Numbered from the stretch's first letter, positions 1-11,923 are shown. The stretch is DNA of 64,000 bases from Caballeronia calidae (GCF_900044055.2 NZ_FCOX02000014.1:62001-126000); one strand, 5' to 3'. The notes: generated from the sequence alone by a model not told the origin. Made by a program: numbers and translations.

Positions 1-1
1 G

Positions 2-1873
2 CGCAACACCACGGCGCGGACGATGCGCGTCGTCGTCACGCCGCGCGCCGGCACGCTCGCGCTCGATGCGCGCACGGTGGAACTCGCGCCGGAATCGTCG
101 CAGGAAGTGGCGTGGGACGTGACGACGCCCGATGTGCTCGGCGCAGGATCGACGGCAAGTCTCGACTGGAACGTGAGCGCGTCCGAACAAGGCGGACCCA
201 AGGCCAGCGATGCCGTGAAGCTCACGCAGAAAGTCGTCGCGGCGATTCCGGTGAACGTGCAGCAGGCGACGATCACGCAAGTCGACGGCACGCTCACGCT
301 GCCCGTCGCGCCGCCCGCCGATGCGAGCACATCGAGCGACGGCGCCGTGCGCGGCGGCATCGCGGTGTCCTTGCAGCCGAAGCTCGCGGACGGCCTGCCC
401 GGCGTGCGACGCTGGTTCGAGCGCTATCCGTACAGTTGCCTGGAGCAGCAAACCTCGCGCGCGCTAGGCCTGATGGACGCGGCGCAATGGCAAGCCGTGC
501 TCGCGAAGCTGCCGTCCTATCTCGACCGCGACGGCCTCGCGAACTACTTCCCGCCCGCCGACGACGCGCGTCCGACCGGCAGCCCCGCCCTCACCGCGTA
601 CCTGCTCGCCGTCACCGACGAAGCCGCAAAGCAGGACCGCCGCTTCGCCCTGCCCGACGATCTGCGCAATCAGATGGCGGCTGGCCTCGCGAATTTCATC
701 GACGGGAAGATCGAGCGCAAGTTCTGGACGCCGCGCAACGATCGCGACATCGAGAAGCTCGCGGCGATCGAAGCGTTGTCGCGCTTCGGTCTCGCACAGC
801 CGCGCATGCTCGGCTCGATAACGGTCGCGCCGGATCAGTGGCCGACATCGGCGGTGCTCGACTATTACGCGATCCTCTCGCGCGTCGACGGCATTCCGAA
901 TCGCGACGAGAACCGCGCGCAGGCCGAGCAGATCATCCGCGCGCGCCTGACGTATCAGGGCACGCGGCTCACCTTCTCGACCGAACGCGACGACGACCTC
1001 TGGTGGCTCATGACCGGCACCGAGACGAACGCCGCGCGCACCGCGCTCCTGTTTGCCGATGCGCCCGGCTGGAAGGACGAGATGCCGCGTCTCGTCGCGG
1101 GCCTGCTTGCGTTGCAGAAGAACGGCGCGTGGCAGACGACGACGGCGAACCTGTGGGGCACGCTCGCGGTCGGCCGCTTCTCGCGGTTGTTCGAGAGCAC
1201 GCCTGTCACGGGTCATACGACGATTCAGCTGGGAACGGCCGCGCAATCCGTGAACTGGGGCGCAGCGCCTTCGAGCGCGCCCGCCTCCGCCACGCCCGCG
1301 ACGAAGACCGCGAACGCGCGCAGCGTGATGCTGCCGTGGACGAGCGGCTCGCTCACGCTGACGCAGGACGGCACCGGCAAGCCGTGGGCGACGATCGAAA
1401 GTCTCGCGGCCGTCGCGCTGAAGGCGCCGTTCGCGGCGGGCTATCGCATCGCGAAGACGGTCACGCCCGTCGATCCGGCCGTGAAAGGCGTGCTCTCGCG
1501 CGGCGATATCGTGCGCGTGCATCTCGATATCGACGCGCAAAGCGACATGACCTGGGTCGTCGTGAACGATCCGATTCCCGCGGGCGCGACGATTCTCGGC
1601 TCCGGCCTCGGCCGCGATTCCGAAGCGGCGGCTCTGGGCGAGAAGCGGGATCGCGATGCGTGGCCGGCGTTCGTCGAGCGCGGCTTCGAGGGTTATCGCG
1701 CGTATTACGACTATCTGCCGAAGGGCAAGCTGCAAGTCGAATACACGATGCGCCTGAACAACCCGGGCACTTTCGGCCTGCCGCCGACGCGCGTCGAAGC
1801 GTTGTACGCGCCTTCGTCGTTCGGCGCGCTGCCGAATGCGCCGGTGGTCGTGAAACCGCTCGCCGCGAAGTGA
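2..1873 (+). CDS. Alpha-2-macroglobulin family protein, C-terminal part (5' end outside window)
   Basis: The reading frame is open from base 2, so only the last roughly 620 residues are seen. Bases 430-450 encode YSCLEQQ, which contains the CxEQ thioester motif of bacterial alpha-2-macroglobulins. The sequence after it looks like the alpha-helical thioester domain followed by a C-terminal receptor-like beta domain. In the family, such proteins sit in the periplasm or inner membrane and trap attacking proteases by covalent thioester chemistry. The next gene starts 4 bases after the stop and encodes penicillin-binding protein 1C. This is the classic pairing of a type I bacterial alpha-2-macroglobulin with PbpC, which suggests linked defence and peptidoglycan repair. 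Signal peptide and lipobox cannot be checked here. Confidence 0.9.
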   Translation, partial: RNTTARTMRVVVTPRAGTLALDARTVELAPESSQEVAWDVTTPDVLGAGSTASLDWNVSASEQGGPKASDAVKLTQKVVAAIPVNVQQATITQVDGTLTLPVAPPADASTSSDGAVRGGIAVSLQPKLADGLPGVRRWFERYPYSCLEQQTSRALGLMDAAQWQAVLAKLPSYLDRDGLANYFPPADDARPTGSPALTAYLLAVTDEAAKQDRRFALPDDLRNQMAAGLANFIDGKIERKFWTPRNDRDIEKLAAIEALSRFGLAQPRMLGSITVAPDQWPTSAVLDYYAILSRVDGIPNRDENRAQAEQIIRARLTYQGTRLTFSTERDDDLWWLMTGTETNAARTALLFADAPGWKDEMPRLVAGLLALQKNGAWQTTTANLWGTLAVGRFSRLFESTPVTGHTTIQLGTAAQSVNWGAAPSSAPASATPATKTANARSVMLPWTSGSLTLTQDGTGKPWATIESLAAVALKAPFAAGYRIAKTVTPVDPAVKGVLSRGDIVRVHLDIDAQSDMTWVVVNDPIPAGATILGSGLGRDSEAAALGEKRDRDAWPAFVERGFEGYRAYYDYLPKGKLQVEYTMRLNNPGTFGLPPTRVEALYAPSSFGALPNAPVVVKPLAAK

Positions 1874-1877
1874 TGCC

Positions 1878-4094
1878 ATGAAGCGCCGCGCCGCCTGCTT
1901 CGTCATCGCGTGCATGTTGTCGGCGGCAGCGTATGCGTCGCCGAGCTTCGACGACGTGCGCGCGAAGTGGCGCAGCTCCGACTGGGTGCTGCTTTCACGC
2001 GACGATGAACCGCTTGCGCGCACGCGCATCGACAAGCACGCGCGGCGCGGCGACTGGATCGCGCTCGCGGACGTGTCGCCGGCGTTGCGCGAGGCGATCG
2101 TCGTATCGGAAGACAAGCGCTTTTATGAGCACGCGGGCGTCGACTGGCGCGGCGCGGCCGCCGCCGCGTGGGGCAATCTGTGGAACACGCGCACGCGCGG
2201 CGCGTCCACGGTGACGATGCAGCTCACCAGTCTCATCGATCAGGATGACAAACCAAATGGACGCCGCTCGATCGGCGAAAAGGCGCAGCAGACGGTCGGC
2301 GCGCTGTGGCTCGAACGCAGCTGGCGCAAGGACCAGATTCTCGAGGCGTATCTGAATCTCGTGCCGTTTCGCGGCGAGATCGTCGGGTTGTCGGCGCTCT
2401 CGCAGACGCTCTTCGGCAAGGCGCCTTCCGGGCTCGACGAACGGGAAGCCGCGCTCGCCGCGGCGCTCGTGCGCGCGCCCAACGCGGCCTATCCGAAGGT
2501 GGCCGCGCGCGCCTGCGTCATCCTGCGCGACATGCAGACCTTGCATGGCATCGCGCGCGGCGTCGATCCCTGCATCAATCTCGATAGCTACGTCCAGCTC
2601 ACGCTCACCCGCACCGCATCCGCGCCCGCCCTCGCGCAGGTCGACGACGCGCTCGCGCCGCATCTCGCGCGGCGCGTCGCGAGCGAAGTGCATCCGCAAG
2701 CGGGCGCGCGCGTGCGCTCGACGCTCGATGCACGCCTGCAGCGCTTCGCCCGCGACACCCTCGCGCGCACGCTCGCCGAACTGAACGCGCGCGCGCATCC
2801 GCGCAACGTGCACGACGCGGCGGCGATTGTGATCGACAACCGTTCCGGCGACGTGCTCGCGTGGGTCGGATCGGCGGGCGGGCTGTCGAACGCGCCCGAG
2901 GTCGATGCCGTGCTCGCCGCGCGTCAGGCCGGCTCGACGCTCAAGCCCTTCCTCTACGCGCAGGCGATCGACGAAAAGCGCGTGACCGCCGCGACCCTGC
3001 TCGACGACGCGCCACTCGATCTCGCGACCGGCGGCGGTCTCTATATCCCGCAGAACTACGATCACGACTTCAAGGGCTGGGTGAGCGTGCGCACGGCGCT
3101 CGGCTCGTCGCTGAACGTGCCGGCGGTGCGCACGCTCGTGATGGTCACGCCGCATCGGTTCGCGAAGACGCTCGTCGCGCTCGGCCTGCCGTTGTCGCAG
3201 GCGGGCGATTACTACGGCTTCAGCCTCGCGCTCGGCAGCGCCGACGTCACGCTGGCGACGCTCGCGAATGCGTATCGCGCGCTCGCGAACGGCGGTGTCG
3301 CGCGGCCCATTTTCGATCTCGCCGAACATCGCGCGGCGCCGGCCGGCACGCGCGTGTTCAGCCCGGAGGCGAGCTTCATCGTGACCGACATCCTCGCGGA
3401 CAACAACGCGCGCACGCGCACCTTCGGCTTCGACAGCGTGCTCGCGACGCGCGCCTTCAGCGCCGTGAAGACGGGCACCAGCAAGGACATGCGCGACAAC
3501 TGGGCGGTCGGTTTCACGTCGCGCTACACCGTGGGCGTGTGGGTCGGCAATGCCGACGGCGCGCCGATGTGGGACGTTTCCGGCGTGTCGGGCGCGGCGC
3601 CGGCATGGAATGCGATCGTCAGCTATCTGAACCGGCGCGCGGATAGCCGCCCTCCCCGAGCGCCCGCCGACGCGGTGACGACGCGGATCACCTATCAGAA
3701 CGATATCGAGCCGGCGCGCAGCGAATGGTTCGTGCGCGGCACGCAGATGAGCACCATTGGCCTCACGGCCTACGCGGCGCAGGCGGCACGCGGCGCGCAA
3801 ACCGACGCGCAATCGGCACGCATCGCCACGCCGACCGACGGCACGATCTTCGCGCTCGATCCGGATATCCCGCCCGCGCGGCAGCGCGTGTGGTTCGAGC
3901 GCGCAACGAGCGATGCGCGCCTCGCATGGCGGCTCGACGACAAGCCCTACGGGCACGACGCCCGCGCGGCGTGGCTGCCCTGGCCGGGCCGTCACGTGCT
4001 CGAACTCGTGGATGCGCGCGGCGAAGTCGTCGATAAAGTCGGCTTCGAGGTGCGCGGCGCGTTCGCGAAAACCGCCGCACCGCCATCGAAATGA
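1878..4094 (+). CDS. pbpC: Penicillin-binding protein 1C
   Basis: Bifunctional class A penicillin-binding protein of 738 residues. The N-terminus (residues 1-20) is a signal or anchor segment. The glycosyltransferase 51 domain carries EDKRFYEH near residues 78-85 (catalytic Glu) and GASTVTMQL near 108-116. The transpeptidase domain has the SxxK motif in GSTLKPF near residue 353, SSLN for SxN, and KTGTS near 531. The last 100 or so residues resemble the PbpC-specific C-terminal domain. It should polymerise and cross-link glycan strands in the periplasm. It begins 4 bases after the alpha-2-macroglobulin stop and is probably co-transcribed and translationally coupled. Length is normal for PbpC. 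Confidence 0.93.
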   Translation: MKRRAACFVIACMLSAAAYASPSFDDVRAKWRSSDWVLLSRDDEPLARTRIDKHARRGDWIALADVSPALREAIVVSEDKRFYEHAGVDWRGAAAAAWGNLWNTRTRGASTVTMQLTSLIDQDDKPNGRRSIGEKAQQTVGALWLERSWRKDQILEAYLNLVPFRGEIVGLSALSQTLFGKAPSGLDEREAALAAALVRAPNAAYPKVAARACVILRDMQTLHGIARGVDPCINLDSYVQLTLTRTASAPALAQVDDALAPHLARRVASEVHPQAGARVRSTLDARLQRFARDTLARTLAELNARAHPRNVHDAAAIVIDNRSGDVLAWVGSAGGLSNAPEVDAVLAARQAGSTLKPFLYAQAIDEKRVTAATLLDDAPLDLATGGGLYIPQNYDHDFKGWVSVRTALGSSLNVPAVRTLVMVTPHRFAKTLVALGLPLSQAGDYYGFSLALGSADVTLATLANAYRALANGGVARPIFDLAEHRAAPAGTRVFSPEASFIVTDILADNNARTRTFGFDSVLATRAFSAVKTGTSKDMRDNWAVGFTSRYTVGVWVGNADGAPMWDVSGVSGAAPAWNAIVSYLNRRADSRPPRAPADAVTTRITYQNDIEPARSEWFVRGTQMSTIGLTAYAAQAARGAQTDAQSARIATPTDGTIFALDPDIPPARQRVWFERATSDARLAWRLDDKPYGHDARAAWLPWPGRHVLELVDARGEVVDKVGFEVRGAFAKTAAPPSK

Positions 4095-4373
4095 TCTGTC
4101 TGAATTACGTGGAAGTTTGCAGCGCGAAGCATTCCGCGGCATTTGTATGCGTGAACGCAGATAAAAAACTGCAACGTCATCCAATCGGCGTTTCGCAACG
4201 TTAAAGATTGTGCGGAAAGCGCAGTGCGCGCGGTGGGGTCGTGCACAATGCGAGCCGTTATCGTTCGGGACGATCCATGCCTTGCGGTTTTTTGCCCTAT
4301 GCTTAACGGCATCTTCCCGATTGGCCTGAACTTATCGATCCGTCATTTCTTTCTCAAAGCCTGGAGTGCCGTC

Positions 4374-4943
4374 ATGCTGAAAAAGCTGCTGATGCTGTGC
4401 TTAGCGTTCATGATGTCGATCGGTGCGGCATTCGCCGCGGTCGACGTCAATACCGCCGATCAAGCCGCGCTGGAATCCGTCAAGGGTCTGGGGCCGGTGA
4501 AGTCGAAGGCGATCATCGACGAGCGCACGAAGAACGGTCCGTACAAGGATGCCGACGATCTCGCGACCCGCGTCAAGGGTCTGGGCACGAAGTCGGTGGC
4601 GACCCTGGAGCAGAACGGCCTGACGATCGGCGGTTCTTCGCTGCCGCCGACGGGCAAGCCTGCGAAGCCCACGACGACGCAAGGCGGCAGCGCCGCGCCG
4701 AACTCGACCGTCAAGTCCTCGACGGCGGCCACCGCCGCGACGTCGCCCGCGGCCACGACGGCGCAGACGCCGGCCGCGACACCTGCCTCGGGCGCGAAGG
4801 CTTCGAAGAAGTCGAAGAAGGAAAGCGCGGCGGCAACGACAGAAAGCGCATCGGGCCCGTCTGCGGCGAGCGATGCGAAAGCCGCCAAATCGAAGAGCAG
4901 CAAGAAAGATAAGGCCGCCAGCGCCCCGGCCGCCAGCCAGTGA
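4374..4943 (+). CDS. ComEA-like helix-hairpin-helix protein, secreted
   Basis: 189 residues. Residues 1-21 form a signal peptide ending AFAA. Residues 22-85 form a ComEA-type helix-hairpin-helix DNA-binding module (VDVNTADQAALESVKGLG, then GPYKDADDLATRVKGLG). The remainder is a low-complexity Ala/Ser/Thr/Pro/Lys tail, probably disordered. In the family, ComEA proteins bind incoming DNA in the periplasm during natural uptake, but many short HHH proteins in this group have no tested role. I chose the ATG at 4374 because it puts the signal peptide at the N-terminus and has GGAG 7-8 bases upstream. A longer in-frame opening from 4224 adds an unlikely leader. Confidence 0.8.
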   Translation: MLKKLLMLCLAFMMSIGAAFAAVDVNTADQAALESVKGLGPVKSKAIIDERTKNGPYKDADDLATRVKGLGTKSVATLEQNGLTIGGSSLPPTGKPAKPTTTQGGSAAPNSTVKSSTAATAATSPAATTAQTPAATPASGAKASKKSKKESAAATTESASGPSAASDAKAAKSKSSKKDKAASAPAASQ

Positions 4944-5098
4944 TTCATCGGGGAACCTTGACGCAGGAAAATTGCCTTCGCGTATGACCATCGCTGAACG
5001 GCCGCTCGCGGCCGATGCCCGCGCCGCCACGTTCCGGTTTCGTCCGGATGCGGCGGCGCGAGCGAACCCACCCCGCAACCTCTCGTAGTGAGACCGCC

Positions 5099-5557
5099 AT
5101 GAGCCTACTCGATATCCTCGCCTCCACCCTCGGCAACTCGTCGCAACAAAACGGCCAGCCGGCCCAGTCGGGACAGGCCGCGCTGATCGCGGCTGCGCTC
5201 CAGTTCATCAACAGCCAGCCCGGCGGCATCATGGGCCTGATCCAGCGCTTCCAGCAGCACGGCGCGGGCGATGTCGTCCAGTCGTGGATCGGCACCGGCG
5301 AGAACAAGCCCATCAGCCCCGATACGCTTACGAACGTGCTCGGCCACGACAATGTCGGCGCGCTCGCCCAGAAGGCAGGCGTTTCGGGCGATCAGCTCTC
5401 GGGCATGCTGGCGGCCGTGCTGCCGCATATCGTCGATCGCGCGACGCCGAACGGCGAAGTGCCGGCCGAAGGCCAGCTCGATCTGACCGGCGTGCTCGGC
5501 TCGCTCGGCGGACTGGCCGGTCTGTTCGGCAAGAGCGAAGAGCCGAAGCAGGGTTGA
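5099..5557 (+). CDS. YidB/DUF937 family protein
   Basis: 152 residues starting MSLLDILAS. The small helical domain contains QPGGIMGLIQRFQQ and WIGTGENKPISPDTL, and the C-terminal Gly/Leu segment ends GSLGGLAGLFG. This pattern is that of the YidB (DUF937) family, which is widespread and has no established function. The ATG at 5099 was chosen over an upstream opening at 5015 because family members begin with this sequence. A strong terminator follows 35 bases after the stop, so the gene is likely the end of a short unit. Membership is recognised from the sequence; the role is unknown. Confidence 0.8.
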   Translation: MSLLDILASTLGNSSQQNGQPAQSGQAALIAAALQFINSQPGGIMGLIQRFQQHGAGDVVQSWIGTGENKPISPDTLTNVLGHDNVGALAQKAGVSGDQLSGMLAAVLPHIVDRATPNGEVPAEGQLDLTGVLGSLGGLAGLFGKSEEPKQG

Positions 5558-5591
5558 GCGCGGTTCGCGCAGCGTTCGTCTGATCGAAGAA

Positions 5592-5624
5592 AGCCCCGCA
5601 GGGAATGCACCCTGCGGGGCTTTT
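5592..5624 (+). terminator. Rho-independent terminator after the yidB-like gene
   Basis: AGCCCCGCAGGG pairs with CCCTGCGGGGCT around a 6-base loop and is followed by TTTT. It closes transcription of the rightward yidB-like gene. Confidence 0.9.
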
Positions 5625-5652
5625 GCATTGCCGGGACGCATACGGATACAAG

Positions 5653-5686
5653 AAAAAAGGGGCAGCGGAAAAACCGCTGCCCCTTC
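5653..5686 (-). terminator. Rho-independent terminator of clpB
   Basis: On the minus strand AAGGGGCAGCGG pairs with CCGCTGCCCCTT and is followed by a run of T (A-run at 5653-5658 on the plus strand). It lies 48 bases beyond the clpB stop. Confidence 0.88.
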
Positions 5687-5733
5687 GTCATTCGAGTCTC
5701 GTCAGCGGACGCCGACGAGATTCGCTTCCCGCC

Positions 5734-8331
<2,598 letters not shown>

Positions 8332-8361
8332 TTTTTGAAGCTCCAATTCTGAATACGATCA

Positions 8362-8389
8362 AAATGAGGCGCTTTCTGTCACTTTCAAG
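8362..8389 (-). promoter_or_regulatory. Sigma-32 (heat-shock) promoter of clpB
   Basis: On the minus strand CTTGAAA is followed after 13 bases by CCTCATTT. The known sigma-32 consensus is CTTGAAA, 11-16 bases, CCCCATNT, so only one base differs in the -10 element. Transcription would begin near 8355, giving a leader of about 24 bases to the clpB ATG at 8331. Confidence 0.8.
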
Positions 8390-8518
8390 CGTTGTTTCGC
8401 TCGATAAGTGCACAAATTTGCTCTTCGACAATGACGGGCGCGAGCGCCCCGACTCAGGATGGACTTCCGGCCTTCACCTTTCGTTCGATGGGTTCGTCAA
8501 GAAATCGGCCCGATGCGC

Positions 8519-9031
8519 TCAGGAAGGCGCGCGGCTCGGTTCGAAAGTGCCCGCCGGAACCGGCGGCGCGATGGTGACGACGCCCAGCAGCCGCGCGAGC
8601 TCGTTCGCCGGCTGCGCGAGCTCGCCGACCGTGTGTTTGTCGAGTTCGGCGAGAAAGGCATCGCGCGCGGCCGCGAGCACGCCGCGCAGGCGGCAATGCG
8701 GCTGGATCACGCAGCGCTGCTGCGAGGCGGCGTTGTCACCGGCGGGTTGATCCGCGAAGCAGCCGACGATCGCAAAATCGTTCTCGGTCTTGCGCACGAT
8801 GTCGCCGATCGTGAGCTCGCTCGAGCGCGCCGAAAGCCGCAGCCCGCCGTTGCGGCCGCGCACGGTTTCGACCCAGCCGAGTTCGCCGAGCTGCTGCACG
8901 ATCTTCATCAGATGGTTCTTCGAGATGCCGTAGGCGTCCGAGATTTCCTGGATCGTCGAGAGCCCGGAAGGTCGAACGGAGAGGTAAAGCAGAACGCGCA
9001 GCGCGTAATCGGTATAGTCGGTCAGTCGCAT
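8519..9031 (-). CDS. nsrR: Rrf2-family nitric-oxide-sensing repressor NsrR
   Basis: 170 residues. The N-terminal winged helix (MRLTDYTDYALRVLLYL, then GISKNHLMKIVQQLGELG) is typical of Rrf2 proteins. Cysteines at 91, 107 and 113 (GCFAD, RCVIQPHC) match the three-Cys iron-sulphur ligand set of NsrR, although the 91-107 spacing is longer than in E. coli. Family members lose DNA binding when NO attacks the cluster. The C-terminal 25 residues extend beyond typical NsrR. It is divergent from a truncated haemoglobin gene across 331 bases, which supports an NO-response role. IscR is a less likely alternative because the gene is not in an isc cluster. Confidence 0.82.
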   Translation of the reverse strand: MRLTDYTDYALRVLLYLSVRPSGLSTIQEISDAYGISKNHLMKIVQQLGELGWVETVRGRNGGLRLSARSSELTIGDIVRKTENDFAIVGCFADQPAGDNAASQQRCVIQPHCRLRGVLAAARDAFLAELDKHTVGELAQPANELARLLGVVTIAPPVPAGTFEPSRAPS

Positions 9032-9362
9032 GATGTCGCGCGAATGGGTTTAAGCGCCTCGGCGCATCCTCGGCGCTTTCGCAGGCAGAGGAGAACACGA
9101 GCAAGGCCCTGAAGGGACGCGGCGTCGGGTCGCACCGATGGGCAAAATCCGCGCGACGGCAAGGGAGATGACTTTCGCCCCGCCCCGCGAGGGCTAATAT
9201 CCGCACGCGGGCAGCCGGAAGTGAAACCGGCACGGCGCGTCGGGCGGCCGTCGCCACGGCAACGCCCACCCGAGTATCCGATATTTTGCTTCATATTGTT
9301 GCGTTTCGTCATCAAAATCGGCCAGCGGTCAGACCGCCGGCTTCTTGCACCCCAGCATTGCC
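9032..9362. promoter_or_regulatory. Divergent intergenic region nsrR / truncated globin
   Basis: 331 bases without a gene between two divergent starts, so it must hold both promoters. An AT-rich block at about 9278-9315 (ATATTTTGCTTCATAT at its core) stands out from the GC-rich flanks and is the likeliest operator or promoter zone for the globin gene. I could not find a clean match to the gamma-proteobacterial NsrR box. Confidence 0.5.
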
Positions 9363-9905
9363 ATGAATTCAGACCATCAGCCCGCGACGACCGGGCGCGA
9401 CAGCGAACCCAACGAGACCAACGTGCGTGCGCTGGTCGAAGCCTTTTATCGCCGCGTCGATGACGATCCGCTCCTCGGTCCGATCTTTTCCCGCGCGCTC
9501 ACGGGCCGCTGGGACGAGCATCTCGCCAAGATGACGACCTTCTGGTCGAGCCTCGTGCTCGGCTCGAAGCAATATCGCGGCAATGTGCAGGAGGCGCATC
9601 GGCCGTTCGACGATATCGAGCCGCGCCACTTCGCGCGCTGGCTGTCGCTGTTTCTGAACACCGTCGAGTCGCGCTACGAACCGGCCGCCGCCGTGCAGTT
9701 CATGGAACCCGCGCTGCGCATCGCGCAAAGCCTGCAACTCAGCAAATTCGGCTGGGATTATCAGATTCCCGTCGAGCAGCAGGAATTGCTCGCGGCGCTC
9801 AAGCGCCAGCGCACGGGCGGCGCGCCCGAGCCGCGCTTTCCCGAGCGGCCCGACGCGGAGCCGTTTCCGGCGAAGTTCGTCGGCAAATCCGTCGACGGGA
9901 AATAA
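9363..9905 (+). CDS. Group III truncated haemoglobin
   Basis: 180 residues. After about 20 polar residues the globin fold begins at NVRALVEAFYRRVDDDPLLG. It continues with WDEHLAKMTTFWSSLV, a YRGNVQEAH segment (proximal His) and HFARWLSLF, the signature layout of class III (trHbP) globins. The tail after about residue 140 is Pro/Arg-rich. Such globins bind O2 or NO in the cytosol, and several are linked to NO or microaerobic physiology. Divergence from nsrR makes NO detoxification the best inference. The ATG at 9363 is preferred; an alternative ATG at 9345 adds 6 residues. Confidence 0.83.
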   Translation: MNSDHQPATTGRDSEPNETNVRALVEAFYRRVDDDPLLGPIFSRALTGRWDEHLAKMTTFWSSLVLGSKQYRGNVQEAHRPFDDIEPRHFARWLSLFLNTVESRYEPAAAVQFMEPALRIAQSLQLSKFGWDYQIPVEQQELLAALKRQRTGGAPEPRFPERPDAEPFPAKFVGKSVDGK

Positions 9906-9911
9906 CGGCGC

Positions 9912-10385
9912 TCAGGTTCTCGTGCCTTGCCAGCGCGCAAGCGCCGCATCGTCGGATTCGCGCGCATCGACCCAGCGCTCGCCCGCCTCGGTCTTTTCCT
10001 TCTTCCAGAACGGCGCCTGCGTCTTCAGGTAATCCATCACGAAGGCGCACGATTCGAACGCCTCCCCGCGATGCATCGCCGTCGTCGCGACGAGCACGAT
10101 CTGATCGAGCGGCTTGAGTTTGCCCACGCGATGCACGATCAGCACGTCCGAGCCGCGCCAGCGCTCGCGCGCCTGATCGGCGATCGCTTCCAGCGACTTT
10201 TCCGTCATACCGGGATAGTGCTCGAGCTCCATCGTCTCGACGGCGCTGCCTTCGTTCAGATCGCGCACCGTGCCGACGAAGCACGCGACCGCGCCGACTT
10301 TCGGATTGTCGGCGCGCAACGCGGCCACTTCGGCGCTGATGTCGAAATCGGCTTCCTGAACGCGGATTTTCGAACGCGTGGCCAT
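9912..10385 (-). CDS. moaE: Molybdopterin synthase catalytic subunit MoaE
   Basis: 157 residues. It contains the MoaE core VGAVACFVGTVRDLNEG, a LEHYPGMTEKSLEAIA segment, VLIVHRVGKLKPLD, and FESCAFVMDYLKTQAPFWKKE with the conserved lysines of the active site. With MoaD it inserts two sulphurs into precursor Z (cPMP) to make molybdopterin. It starts one base after the moaD stop, so moaD and moaE are surely co-translated. The operon order is moeA-moaD-moaE on the minus strand. Confidence 0.95.
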   Translation of the reverse strand: MATRSKIRVQEADFDISAEVAALRADNPKVGAVACFVGTVRDLNEGSAVETMELEHYPGMTEKSLEAIADQARERWRGSDVLIVHRVGKLKPLDQIVLVATTAMHRGEAFESCAFVMDYLKTQAPFWKKEKTEAGERWVDARESDDAALARWQGTRT

Positions 10386-10386
10386 G

Positions 10387-10644
10387 TCAGCCGCCCGTGA
10401 CCGGCGGAAAAAACGCGACCTCGCAGCCCTCGGTGATGCGCTGCGATGGATTCGTCATCACGTGATTGCAGGCCATGCGCAGTGCGCGGCCCTCGGCGAG
10501 CGTCTCCGCCCACGCGCCGCCGCGCATGCGCAGCCACGCGCGCACGTCGCCGACGTTGACCACGGTGTCCGGCACGCTGACCGTTTCGTTCGCGACGCCC
10601 AGCGCCTCGCGCACACTCGCAAAAAATCTCAGTTCGACTTTCAT
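10387..10644 (-). CDS. moaD: Molybdopterin synthase sulphur carrier subunit MoaD
   Basis: 85 residues with the ubiquitin-like beta-grasp pattern (MKVELRFFASVREALG at the N-terminus, CEVAFFPPVTGG at the C-terminus). The terminal Gly-Gly is the residue pair that is adenylated and thiocarboxylated. It is the small partner of the MoaE encoded next. The gene starts 13 bases after the moeA stop. Confidence 0.94.
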   Translation of the reverse strand: MKVELRFFASVREALGVANETVSVPDTVVNVGDVRAWLRMRGGAWAETLAEGRALRMACNHVMTNPSQRITEGCEVAFFPPVTGG

Positions 10645-10657
10645 GTCCAGCTCGTCC

Positions 10658-11923
10658 TTACCGCATCAGTTCTGAAAATGGGATGAAGCGCACGATCTCG
10701 CCCTCGCTGATCGCATGATTCGGCGGATTGTCGATGAGACCATCGCCCCAGACCGTCGATGTCAGCACGGCCGAGCTCTGGTTCCCGAAGAGATCGAGCC
10801 CGCCCGCCTCGTTCACGCGCGCGCGCAGGAATTCGTTGCGGCGGTCGCCTTTCTTCTGGCTGAAGTCGGCGCGCATCGAATAGACGCGCGGCGTGACGTT
10901 CTTCACGCCCGCGAGCCGCAGCAGGAACGGCCGCACGAACAGCAGGAACGTGCAGAAGCTCGACACAGGGTTGCCCGGCAGACCGATGAAAAACGCCTCC
11001 TCGCCCGCCGATTCGCCGCGCCGCACCGCGCCGAACGCGAGCGGCTTGCCCGGTTTCATCGCGATCTGCCACATCGAAATGCGCCCTTCGGCCTCGACCG
11101 CCGGCTTCACGTGATCCTCCTCGCCGACCGACACGCCGCCGCACGTCAGGATGAGATCGTGGTCGGCCGCCGCGCGCCGCAGCGTCTCGCGCGTCGCGTC
11201 CAGCCGGTCCGGCACGATGCCGAGATCCGTGACCTCGCAGCCGAGCTTCGCGAGCAGCGCGCGCAGCGTGAAGCGGTTGGAGTTATAGATCGCGCCGGGT
11301 TCGAGCGGCTCGCCGGGCATGCGCAATTCGTCTCCGGTGAAGAAGATCGCGACGCGCACCGGGCGCACGACGTCGAGCTCTGCGCAGCCGACCGATGCCG
11401 CGAGCCCGAGCGCCTGCGGCGTGAGGCGCGTACCCGCCGGCAGGATGACCGAATCGCGCGTGATATCCGCGCCCTGCCGCGTGATCCATTCGCCCGGCGC
11501 GGGCGCCTGCGCGAACGCGACGCGTCCGTCGTCGGACACTTGCGCCATTTCCTGCATCACGACCGCGTCCGCGCCTGGCGGCACCGTCGCGCCGGTGAAG
11601 ATGCGCGCCGCCGTGCCTGCCGCGAGCGGCTCGGCCGCGTGGCCCGCCGGAATGCGCTGCGACACCGGCAAGGCAACGCTCGCGCCTTCGCCCGCGCCGG
11701 CGAGATCGGCGGCGCGGACCGCGTAGCCGTCCATCGAGCTGGTGTGCATCGGCGGGACGTCGAGCGGCGAGGTCACGTCGGCGGCGAGCACGCGATGCAG
11801 CGCATCGAGCGTGTCGACGCGCGCGCGGCCGTCCACCTGACGCGCGGCATCGAGCAGACGGCTGAGCGCCTCGGCGGTGGCGAGCATCGGGGGACGGCTG
11901 GAAGCGGCGGGCGTGGATGACAT
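10658..11923 (-). CDS. moeA: Molybdopterin molybdenumtransferase MoeA
   Basis: 421 residues from the ATG at 11923 (MSSTPAASS). Domains follow the MoeA order: an elongated N-terminal region with [15 protein letters not shown], a [17 protein letters not shown] segment, a MoCF-like domain with the [14 protein letters not shown] loop, and a C-terminal beta domain ending [13 protein letters not shown]. It inserts molybdate into adenylated molybdopterin. It is the first gene of moeA-moaD-moaE. Its start region faces the divergent Nudix gene across about 210 bases. An upstream in-frame extension to 12223 lacks family similarity and was rejected. Confidence 0.95.
   Translation of the reverse strand: MSSTPAASSRPPMLATAEALSRLLDAARQVDGRARVDTLDALHRVLAADVTSPLDVPPMHTSSMDGYAVRAADLAGAGEGASVALPVSQRIPAGHAAEPLAAGTAARIFTGATVPPGADAVVMQEMAQVSDDGRVAFAQAPAPGEWITRQGADITRDSVILPAGTRLTPQALGLAASVGCAELDVVRPVRVAIFFTGDELRMPGEPLEPGAIYNSNRFTLRALLAKLGCEVTDLGIVPDRLDATRETLRRAAADHDLILTCGGVSVGEEDHVKPAVEAEGRISMWQIAMKPGKPLAFGAVRRGESAGEEAFFIGLPGNPVSSFCTFLLFVRPFLLRLAGVKNVTPRVYSMRADFSQKKGDRRNEFLRARVNEAGGLDLFGNQSSAVLTSTVWGDGLIDNPPNHAISEGEIVRFIPFSELMR

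Noticed and set aside
464..2116. Long minus-strand open frames (for example 464-2116 and 1995-4184) opposite the alpha-2-macroglobulin and pbpC genes
   Set aside because: High GC with biased third positions opens long antisense frames. Their translations are Arg/Ala-rich without domains, while the plus-strand genes have clear family motifs.
8436..8449. GGGCGC/GCGCCC hairpin as terminator of nsrR
   Set aside because: The stem is short and has no U-tract on the minus strand.
9278..9312. Classical NsrR box in the nsrR/globin region
   Set aside because: The AT-rich block does not match the known AAGATGYATTT half-sites with a proper inverted partner, so I list it only as a likely regulatory zone.
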